13,172 nucleotides of DNA from JBFWQM01 sp050249455 (GTDB lineage Bacteria; Pseudomonadota; Alphaproteobacteria; MPNO01; VGEU01). The notes under the pieces were generated by a model, which was not told the DNA's origin, did not search any database, and saw only the letters and a program-made list of their open reading frames with translations. Each line of letters starts with the position of its first letter. Position 1 is the first letter of the stretch. Of this stretch, positions 6,661-12,501 are shown piece by piece. The stretch covers positions 1 through 13,172 of the forward strand of contig JBFWQM010000157.1 in assembly GCA_050249455.1 (NCBI GenBank), read 5' to 3'. The translations under genes and the position numbers were made by a program.

Positions 6661-7584
6661 GTGTCCGAGCGCCCCGCAACCCTGACCGCATCGGCGACGC
6701 CGGTGGCCGCCGGGCCTGTCCCGGCGGTCGCCGACTACGTGGTGCTGCTGAAACCGCGGGTGATGTCGCTTGTGCTGTTCACGGCGCTGGTCGGCATGCT
6801 CGCGGCGCCGGGCGGCATCCACCCGGCGATCGGCGCGATCGCGATCCTGTGCATCGCGGTCGGGGCCGGTGCGTCGGGCGCGCTCAACATGTGGTACGAG
6901 CGCGACGTCGATGCGCTGATGACCCGCACCCGCAACCGGCCGCTGCCCGCCGGGCGCATGCCGGCGGGCGACGCGCTCGGCCTCGGCGTCATGCTGGCCG
7001 TCGGCTCCGTCGCGCTGATGGGGCTCGCCGCCAACTGGACGGCGGCGGCGCTGCTGGCGCTTACCATCGCGTTCTACGTCTTCATCTACACGATGTGGCT
7101 GAAGCGGCGGACGCCGCAGAACATCGTCATCGGCGGCGCGGCGGGCGCATTCCCGCCGATGGTGGGATGGGCCGCGGTGTCGGGCGACGTCAGTCTGGGC
7201 GGCATCGCGCTGTTCGCGCTGATCTTCATGTGGACGCCGCCGCATTTCTGGGCGCTGTCGCTCTACCGCTGCGGCGACTACGCCAAGGCCGGCATCCCGA
7301 TGCTGCCGGTGGTCGCCGGCGCGGCCGAGACGCGGCGCCAGATCCTGATCTATTCCGTGCTTCTCGTGCCGGTGTCGTTCGGCCCGGTCGCGTTCGGCCC
7401 GGCCGGCTGGCTCTACGGCACCGTGGCCGCGGCGGCGGGCGCTGCGTTCGTGGCCGGCGCCGTGGCGCTGTGGCGCCACGCCAGCGAGCGCGCGGCGCGG
7501 CGGCTGTTCGGATTCTCGCTGCTCTACCTGTTCGCGCTGTTCGCGGCGCTGCTGGTGGAGAGCGTGGCGGCGCGGCTCGCCTAG
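6661..7584 (+). CDS. ctaB: Protoheme IX farnesyltransferase (haem O synthase)
   Basis: UbiA-family membrane prenyltransferase that adds a farnesyl group to haem b, giving haem O, the precursor of haem a for the oxidase. 307 residues, the usual length. The prenyl-diphosphate site is the conserved Asp-rich stretch NMWYERDVDALMTRTRNRP (76-94; N76, D82, D84), followed by the second conserved loop YTMWLKRRTPQNIVIGGAAG. Seven to nine hydrophobic helices are spread along the chain. The start is GTG at 6661, 19 bp after the coxA stop, with AGAG four bases upstream. The gene lies between coxA and coxF/ctaG, as in the coxBAEFGC order described for Bradyrhizobium. Haem A synthase (ctaA), the next step, is not in the window. 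Confidence 0.97.
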   Translation: MSERPATLTASATPVAAGPVPAVADYVVLLKPRVMSLVLFTALVGMLAAPGGIHPAIGAIAILCIAVGAGASGALNMWYERDVDALMTRTRNRPLPAGRMPAGDALGLGVMLAVGSVALMGLAANWTAAALLALTIAFYVFIYTMWLKRRTPQNIVIGGAAGAFPPMVGWAAVSGDVSLGGIALFALIFMWTPPHFWALSLYRCGDYAKAGIPMLPVVAGAAETRRQILIYSVLLVPVSFGPVAFGPAGWLYGTVAAAAGAAFVAGAVALWRHASERAARRLFGFSLLYLFALFAALLVESVAARLA

Positions 7585-7597
7585 CATGAGGGTCGCG

Positions 7598-7723
7598 ATG
7601 TCCCAGAACGACGACCGCAAGCGCCAACGGGCGCGCAACCTGGCGCTGCTCGCGGTGCTGGCCGCCCTCGTCGTGCTGTTCTACGGCCTGACCGTGGTGA
7701 AGTTCGCCGGAGGCGGCTGGTGA
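7598..7723 (+). CDS. coxF: Small membrane protein CoxF-like (41 residues)
   Basis: Short gene between ctaB and ctaG. Its product has a polar, basic N-terminus (MSQNDDRKRQRARN), a single membrane helix (about 15-33, LALLAVLAALVVLFYGLTV) and a short tail ending KFAGGGW. The ATG at 7598 is chosen over the in-frame ATG at 7586 because GAGGG lies five bases upstream of 7598. Its stop codon overlaps the GTG start of ctaG (GTGA), so translation is coupled. Position, size and layout match the small coxF gene found between ctaB and ctaG in many alphaproteobacterial cox operons. Its role is unproven; help with oxidase assembly is assumed from context. Confidence 0.85.
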   Translation: MSQNDDRKRQRARNLALLAVLAALVVLFYGLTVVKFAGGGW

Positions 7724-8310
7724 ACGCGCCGTCGCGTCGCCGCAACTTCGGCACCGTCGCCGCGCTGGTCGCGGTGATCGGCGCCATGGGCGTGCTGACC
7801 AGCTACTCCGTCACTCTCTACGAGCTGTTCTGCCGCGTCACCGGCTACGGCGGCTATGTCGGGGTCGCGCAGGCGACGCCGGACACGGTGTCCGACCGCG
7901 TCGTCACGATCCGCTTCAACGCCGACGTCGATCCCGCGCTCGGCTGGCGCTTCGTGCCGGAGCAGAAGACGATCAAGGTCCGCCTCGGCGAGCAGGCGCT
8001 CGCGTTCTACAAGGCGCGCAACCTGACTGCGACGACCAAGACCGGCACCGCGATCTTCAACGTCTCGCCGGAGAAGGCGGGCGGCTACTTCGACAAGATC
8101 GAGTGCTTCTGCTTCACCGAGCAGACGCTCGCTCCGGGCCAGGAAGCCGACCTGCCGGTGACATTCTTCGTCGACCCGAAGATGAACGATGTCCGCCGGC
8201 TCGACGACATCACCGAGATCACGCTTTCCTACACGTTCTATCCATCCAAGAGCACGCAGCAGAGCGCGGCGCCGCCGCGCGCTGCCGATGCCCGCCGCGC
8301 GTTGAACTGA
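7720..8310 (+). CDS. ctaG: Cytochrome c oxidase assembly protein CtaG/Cox11 (CuB insertion)
   Basis: Copper chaperone that delivers CuB to subunit I. It is anchored by one N-terminal helix (about 11-29) with a periplasmic immunoglobulin-like domain. 196 residues, the usual length. Copper-binding cysteines are C129 and C131 in the hallmark ECFCF; C38 in YELFCRVTGYGG is the third conserved Cys just after the helix. VDPKMNDVRRLDDITEITLSYTF (151-173) is the conserved C-terminal block. The start is GTG at 7720 overlapping the coxF stop. coxC begins 14 bp after its stop. This is the Cox11 family, not the unrelated caa3-type CtaG of Bacillus. Confidence 0.97.
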   Translation: MNAPSRRRNFGTVAALVAVIGAMGVLTSYSVTLYELFCRVTGYGGYVGVAQATPDTVSDRVVTIRFNADVDPALGWRFVPEQKTIKVRLGEQALAFYKARNLTATTKTGTAIFNVSPEKAGGYFDKIECFCFTEQTLAPGQEADLPVTFFVDPKMNDVRRLDDITEITLSYTFYPSKSTQQSAAPPRAADARRALN

Positions 8311-8324
8311 GAGACGGAACAGCC

Positions 8325-9185
8325 ATGGCTTCCCCTGCCGCCCCGACCGCCTCGCCCCACGGCCAGCACTTCGGCCCGCAGGGCAACAAGCACCCCTACC
8401 ACCTCGTCGATCCCAGCCCGTGGCCGGCGTTCGGCGCGACGGCCGCGTTCGTCATGGCGGTCGGCGCCGTGCTCTACATGCACGACGGGCCGAAGTGGGT
8501 GCTGCCGCTGGGCTTCCTGCTGGTGCTGGTCACCATGTTCTTCTGGTGGCGCGAGGTGATCCGGGAGGCCACCTTCCAGGGCCACCACACCGGCGCCGTG
8601 CAGATCGGCATGCGCTACGGCATGGTGCTGTTCATCGCCTCCGAGGTGATGTTCTTCGTTGCCTGGTTCTGGGCCTACTTCAACGCCGGCCTGTTCCCGA
8701 CCGAGGCGATCGAGCACACCTGGCCGCCACCGGGCACCGCGGTGTTCGACCCCTGGGATCTGCCGTTCCTGAATACGCTGATCCTCCTGATGTCGGGCGT
8801 CACGGTCACCTGGGCGCACCATGCGCTGCGCGAGGGCAACCGCGAGCACACGCTGCAGGGCCTCGGCCTCACCATCCTGCTCGGCGCCTGCTTCACCGGC
8901 GTCCAGGCCTACGAGTACTCGCACGCCGCGTTCGGCTTCCGCGACGGCATCTACTCCTCGACCTTCTTCATGGCGACCGGCTTCCACGGCTTCCACGTGC
9001 TGGTCGGCACCTTGTTCCTGATCGTCTGCTTCTGGCGCACCTACAAGGGCCACTTCACCCCGACCCACCACTTCGGCTTCGAGGCGGCGGCGTGGTACTG
9101 GCACTTCGTCGACGTTGTCTGGCTGTTCCTGTTCGTCAGCATCTACTGGTGGAGCAGCCTGGGCGGTACGGTGGCGGCACACTGA
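8325..9185 (+). CDS. coxC: Cytochrome c oxidase subunit III
   Basis: Structural subunit of the aa3 oxidase that stabilises the active site and proton uptake into the D-channel. 286 residues with seven predicted membrane helices. Conserved features are ASEVMFFVAWFWAYF (105-119, with E107), the loop GFHGFHVLVGTLF (219-231), and the HHFGFEAAAWYWHFVDVVW block (248-266) near the C-terminus. The frame is open upstream through ctaG, but the ATG at 8325 is the natural start: it has GGAAC six bases upstream and begins with the usual variable, polar N-terminus before NKHPYHLVDPSPWP (21-34). The stop overlaps the likely CTG start of the DUF983 gene. Confidence 0.98.
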   Translation: MASPAAPTASPHGQHFGPQGNKHPYHLVDPSPWPAFGATAAFVMAVGAVLYMHDGPKWVLPLGFLLVLVTMFFWWREVIREATFQGHHTGAVQIGMRYGMVLFIASEVMFFVAWFWAYFNAGLFPTEAIEHTWPPPGTAVFDPWDLPFLNTLILLMSGVTVTWAHHALREGNREHTLQGLGLTILLGACFTGVQAYEYSHAAFGFRDGIYSSTFFMATGFHGFHVLVGTLFLIVCFWRTYKGHFTPTHHFGFEAAAWYWHFVDVVWLFLFVSIYWWSSLGGTVAAH

Positions 9186-9553
9186 GCGGACCTCGCTACG
9201 CCACCATTTCGCCGTTCGCGGCCGGGCTGCGCTGCCGCTGCCCGCGCTGCGGGCGGGGCGCGCTGTTCGACGGTCTGCTGACCGTGCGTCCGGTGTGCGC
9301 GGTCTGCGAGCTCGACCTCTCCGCGCACGATTCCGGCGACGGCCCCGCGGTCTTCGTCATCTTCCTGCTGGGCGCGATCGTCGTGCCGCTCGCCCTGCTG
9401 CTGGAGAGGTGGCTGGAGCCGCCGATCTGGGTGCATCTCGTGGTCTGGCTGCCGGTGGTGCTCGGCCTGGCGATCGCCATGCTGCGGCCGATCAAGGCGA
9501 CCCTGGTCGCGCTGCACTACAAGAACTTCAAAGGCCATTATGGCGCCGACTGA
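9182..9553 (+). CDS. DUF983 zinc-ribbon membrane protein
   Basis: 123 residues. An N-terminal treble of cysteines (C18, C20 and C23 in RCRCPRC) pairs with C39 and C42 (PVCAVC) in a probable zinc ribbon. The conserved HDSGDGPAVFVIF (49-61) follows, then two membrane helices (about 56-76 and 84-103), and the chain ends LRPIKATLVALHYKNF. DUF983 genes commonly sit between coxC and SURF1 in alphaproteobacteria, and a role in oxidase biogenesis is assumed. There is no ATG or sensible downstream start before the Cys motif. The best candidate is CTG at 9182, overlapping the coxC stop as CTGA, with GGTGG seven bases upstream. A GTG at 9149 is the alternative but has no ribosome site and would overlap coxC by 37 bp. 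The 3' end overlaps SURF1 by 14 bp. Confidence 0.88.
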   Translation: MSGPRYATISPFAAGLRCRCPRCGRGALFDGLLTVRPVCAVCELDLSAHDSGDGPAVFVIFLLGAIVVPLALLLERWLEPPIWVHLVVWLPVVLGLAIAMLRPIKATLVALHYKNFKGHYGAD

Positions 9554-10271
9554 CGGCGGCGGGCGCTTCCGCTTGCGGCTGTGGCCGACCCTCATAGCCG
9601 CCCCGGCGCTCGCCGTGCTCATCGGCCTCGGCACCTGGCAGGTCGAGCGGCTGCACTGGAAGGAAGACCTCAACGCCACCCTCGCCGCCCGCCTGGCGGC
9701 CCCTGCGGTCGTGCCCGAGGCGCTGCCGGCCGACCCGGCCGCCGCCGAGTTCCGGAAGGTCCGGCTGGAAGGGCGGTTCCGCCACGACCGCGAGCTCTAT
9801 CTCGGCCCCCGCACGCTGCGCGGCGAGGTCGGGGTTCATGTCGTGACGCCGTTCCAGCGCACGGCCGGCGGCACCGTCCTGGTCGATCGCGGGTTCGTGC
9901 CCGCCGCGCGCAAGGACCCGGCGACCCGGGCCGAAGGCCAGGTCGCCGGCGTCGTGACGATGGAAGGGGTGCTGCGCCTGCCCGGCCGGCGCGGCCCGTT
10001 CACCCCCGACGACGATCCGCGCGCCAACCAGTGGTTCGTGGTCGACCCGCCGGCGATGGCGGCGGCCGCCGGGATCGGCGGGGTGGCGCCGTGGTACGTC
10101 GACGCAGGTCCGGCACCCAATCCGGGTGGCCTGCCGGTCGGCGGCCAGACCGTGGTCATGCTGCCCAACAACCACCTGCAATACGCCGTGACGTGGTACG
10201 GCCTCGCCGCGGCGCTCGCGGTGATCTATGTCTTGTCGAGCCGCCGCCCTGCAACGCCCGCGAAGCCATGA
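9540..10271 (+). CDS. SURF1 family cytochrome oxidase biogenesis protein
   Basis: Inner-membrane assembly factor implicated in placing haem a into subunit I. 243 residues with the typical hairpin layout: an N-terminal helix (about 15-31) ending in the signature GTWQ (31-34), a large periplasmic domain, and a C-terminal helix (about 217-233). Conserved features include DRGFVP (116-121), NQWFVVD (163-169) and NNHLQYAVTWYGLA (210-223). The ATG at 9540 has AAAGG five bases upstream, inside the end of the DUF983 gene. The stop overlaps the start of the peptidase gene as ATGA. Confidence 0.96.
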   Translation: MAPTDGGGRFRLRLWPTLIAAPALAVLIGLGTWQVERLHWKEDLNATLAARLAAPAVVPEALPADPAAAEFRKVRLEGRFRHDRELYLGPRTLRGEVGVHVVTPFQRTAGGTVLVDRGFVPAARKDPATRAEGQVAGVVTMEGVLRLPGRRGPFTPDDDPRANQWFVVDPPAMAAAAGIGGVAPWYVDAGPAPNPGGLPVGGQTVVMLPNNHLQYAVTWYGLAAALAVIYVLSSRRPATPAKP

Positions 10272-11755
10272 CCCCGTACCAGGAACTCGAAGCCATCTTC
10301 CGCCGCATGTCGGTGCTGCGCGGCGTCCAGAGCGTGCTGCACTGGGACATGGCGGTGAACATGCCCGACGGCGGCGCCGCCGCGCGGGCCGAGCAGCTCG
10401 CCGCGCTCAAGCGGCTGCAGCACGAGACGCTGACCGACCCGCGGCTGGCCGACCTCCTGGCCGCGGCCGGGGAGGGGGAGGGGCTGGACGACTGGCGGCG
10501 GTCCAACCTGCGCGCGATGCGCCGGCGCTGGCTGCATGCGCGCGCGGTCGACCCGGCGCTGGTGGAGGCGCACACCCACGCCTCGATCGCCTGCGAGATG
10601 GCGTGGCGCGCGGCGAAGCCGGCCGGCGACTTCGCCGCGGTGGCGCCGCATCTGGAGAAGATCGTCGCGCTGGTGCGCGAGATCGCCGCCGCCCGTGCCG
10701 AGGCGCTCGGCGTCACGCCCTACGAGGCGCTGCTCGACCAGTTCGAGCCGGGCGGCTCGACGGCGCGGATCGACGGGCTGTTCGACGACCTGTCGGCGTT
10801 CCTGCCCGGATTCCTGGAGCGGGTGCTCGACCACCAGGTGCGGCGGCCCGCGGCCCGGCCGCCGAGCGGGCCGTTCCCGATCGACCGCCAGCGCGCGCTC
10901 GGCGTCGCGATGATGGAGACCATCGGCTTCGACTTCGCCGGCGGCCGGCTCGACGTCAGCCACCACCCGTTCTGCTCCGGCATCCCGGAGGACATCCGCA
11001 TCACCACCCGCTACCGGGAGGAGGACTTCACCTCCTCGCTGATGGGCGTTCTGCACGAGACCGGCCATGCCCTCTACGAGAAGGGCCTGCCGGCGGACTG
11101 GCGCAACCAGCCGGTCGGCCTCGGCGCCGGCATGGCGATCCACGAGAGCCAGTCGCTGCTGATGGAGATGCAGGCCTGCCGCAGCCCCGAGTTCCTCGCC
11201 TTCGCCGCGCCGGTGATGCGCGATGCGTTCGGCGGCGACGGGCCGGAATGGGCGCCCGACAACCTGTTCCGGCACTACACGACGGTGCAGCGCAGCTTCA
11301 TCCGGGTCGACGCCGACGAGGTGACCTATCCCGCCCACGTCATCCTGCGCTACCGGCTGGAGCGCGCGATGCTGGCCGGCGACCTGCCGGTCGCCGACCT
11401 GCCTGTCGCCTGGAACGAGGGGATGCAGGCCCTGCTCGGCATCGTGCCGCCCGACCACGCCCGCGGCTGCCTGCAGGACGTCCACTGGTTCTCCGGCGCG
11501 ATCGGCTACTTTCCGACCTACACCATGGGCGCGATGGCCGCCGCGCAGCTGTTCCAGGCGGCGAAGCGCGCGGTGCCGGAGATCCCGGCCGCCATCGGCC
11601 GCGGCGACTTCGCCCCGCTGCTCGGCTGGCTGTGCGCCAACGTCCACGGCAGGGGCGCGCTGCATCACACCGACGACCTGCTCGCGGAGGCGACCGGCGC
11701 CCCGCTCGGCACCGCGGCGTTCAAGGCGCACCTAGAGGCGCGATACCTCTCCTGA
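10268..11755 (+). CDS. Carboxypeptidase, M32 (Taq carboxypeptidase) family
   Basis: Cytosolic metallocarboxypeptidase that removes C-terminal amino acids from peptides. 495 residues, normal for M32. All five family motifs are present: HPF (233-235), the zinc motif HETGH (263-267) with third ligand E293 in HESQ (292-295), IRVDAD (345-350) and GCLQDVHW (400-407). There is no signal peptide. The ATG at 10268 overlaps the SURF1 stop (ATGA), so it is translated as the last gene of the cox operon. The frame is open far upstream through SURF1, but the N-terminus MTPYQELEAIFRRMSVLRGVQ matches where M32 proteins normally begin. Its presence at this position is less standard than the rest of the operon. 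Confidence 0.96.
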   Translation: MTPYQELEAIFRRMSVLRGVQSVLHWDMAVNMPDGGAAARAEQLAALKRLQHETLTDPRLADLLAAAGEGEGLDDWRRSNLRAMRRRWLHARAVDPALVEAHTHASIACEMAWRAAKPAGDFAAVAPHLEKIVALVREIAAARAEALGVTPYEALLDQFEPGGSTARIDGLFDDLSAFLPGFLERVLDHQVRRPAARPPSGPFPIDRQRALGVAMMETIGFDFAGGRLDVSHHPFCSGIPEDIRITTRYREEDFTSSLMGVLHETGHALYEKGLPADWRNQPVGLGAGMAIHESQSLLMEMQACRSPEFLAFAAPVMRDAFGGDGPEWAPDNLFRHYTTVQRSFIRVDADEVTYPAHVILRYRLERAMLAGDLPVADLPVAWNEGMQALLGIVPPDHARGCLQDVHWFSGAIGYFPTYTMGAMAAAQLFQAAKRAVPEIPAAIGRGDFAPLLGWLCANVHGRGALHHTDDLLAEATGAPLGTAAFKAHLEARYLS

Positions 11756-11758
11756 CGC

Positions 11759-12328
11759 CTACTTCAGCGTCTCGATGACCGAGATGTAGAGCCCGTCGGC
11801 ATTGCGCACCTTTCCGGCCGCCGTCAGGCGCACCTCCTTCATGCCGACCGAGTCCGACTCGTTGCCGCCGATCGTGCGCAGGTAGAGGCCGCGGTTGTCG
11901 GCGCCGACCTCCATCACGATGGCGGAGTGGGACTCGTAGCCGCGGCTCCTCGCCGCGTGCGCGAAGTCGAACCTGTTGCCGCTTCGGTTGTTCTGCAGGA
12001 TGTCACCGATCTTGGGCGCGTACAGCGCGACGTCGCGGCCCAGGAAAGGCCCGCTCCCGGTCTTGGCGGCGGCGATGGCGGCGTGGACGAACTCGCTGTG
12101 GCGGGCCGAGAACCTGAACTCCGCCGCCGTGGCGCCCGCCTGCTGCACGCACCACGACACGAAGACGGCGGACCACGGCGTCGCGACGCCGGGAAAGGTC
12201 AGCCCGAGGTCGGCCCAGTAGTCGGAAATCTGGTGGGACAGCGGCGGCTGGTTCTCGCGGAGGAACCGGTACTTGTCGTATTGGCCCTGGGCGACGGTGG
12301 CGAGCCGGCGCTGAAATGGCGTCGTCAT
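11759..12328 (-). CDS. DUF2272 domain protein
   Basis: 189 residues of unknown function. The visible DUF2272 features are PWSAVFVSWCVQQAG (51-65), a following His (H77), GDIL (108-111), a SHSAIVMEV stretch (133-141, H134) and IGGNESDSVG (153-162). The fold is reminiscent of CHAP/NlpC-type amidases, in which the position before S53 would be the catalytic Cys; here it is W52-S53, as I recall for the DUF2272 group, so hydrolase activity is uncertain. No signal peptide or membrane helix is seen. The ATG at 12328 is preferred over the GTG at 12352 because a GGGGGGAG ribosome site lies between them. It converges on the M32 gene with only 3 bp between stop codons, and diverges from thrC. It interrupts what would otherwise be a cox-thrC junction. 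Confidence 0.8.
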   Translation of the reverse strand: MTTPFQRRLATVAQGQYDKYRFLRENQPPLSHQISDYWADLGLTFPGVATPWSAVFVSWCVQQAGATAAEFRFSARHSEFVHAAIAAAKTGSGPFLGRDVALYAPKIGDILQNNRSGNRFDFAHAARSRGYESHSAIVMEVGADNRGLYLRTIGGNESDSVGMKEVRLTAAGKVRNADGLYISVIETLK

Positions 12329-12359
12329 CCAAATATCTCCCCCCAAAAGCACGGCATCT

Positions 12360-12374
12360 CAACCTTTATGGTTG
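12360..12374. repeat. Operator-like inverted repeat upstream of the DUF2272 gene
   Basis: CAACC (12360-12364) and GGTTG (12370-12374) are perfect arms around TTTAT. On the minus strand it begins about 4 bases after the candidate -10 element, at or just past the expected transcription start. It could be a repressor site or a small 5' leader hairpin. It stands out because the surrounding window is very GC-rich. Confidence 0.35.
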
Positions 12375-12378
12375 TAAA

Positions 12379-12406
12379 ACTATACGATTCAGGCCGACGA
12401 ATGCAA
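12379..12406 (-). promoter_or_regulatory. Candidate promoter of the DUF2272 gene
   Basis: Read on the minus strand, TTGCAT (12406-12401) is followed after 16 bases by TATAGT (12384-12379), which matches 5 of 6 bases of the -10 consensus. The -35 is weaker (3 of 6). Transcription would start near 12373 and leave a leader of about 45 nt before the ATG at 12328. Confidence 0.45.
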
Positions 12407-12433
12407 TCTATGGTCGTATGCGGGCCCCGCCCC

Positions 12434-12463
12434 TTGTCCGAAACGGGCCGCCGCCTGTATCGT
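12434..12463 (+). promoter_or_regulatory. Candidate promoter of thrC
   Basis: TTGTCC (12434-12439; 4 of 6 consensus matches) and TATCGT (12458-12463; 4 of 6) are separated by 18 bases. Transcription would start near 12470, about 32 nt before the thrC TTG start. No attenuator, leader peptide or riboswitch was seen in this short leader. Confidence 0.3.
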
Positions 12464-12501
12464 GCCGGCCTTCCCCAACCCCGGCTGAATGAGGATCGGC
12501 A

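Noticed and set aside
10226..11731. A 501-codon minus-strand frame opposite the M32 peptidase
   Set aside because: Shadow of the M32 gene, which carries all five family motifs on the plus strand.
11735..11761. Possible terminator hairpin between the convergent M32 and DUF2272 genes
   Set aside because: The best stems are only 4-5 bp with long loops and no T-run on either strand.
12420..12430. GCGGG-C-CCCGC palindrome upstream of thrC
   Set aside because: Only G and C, so a chance palindrome is likely; not tied to the promoter elements.
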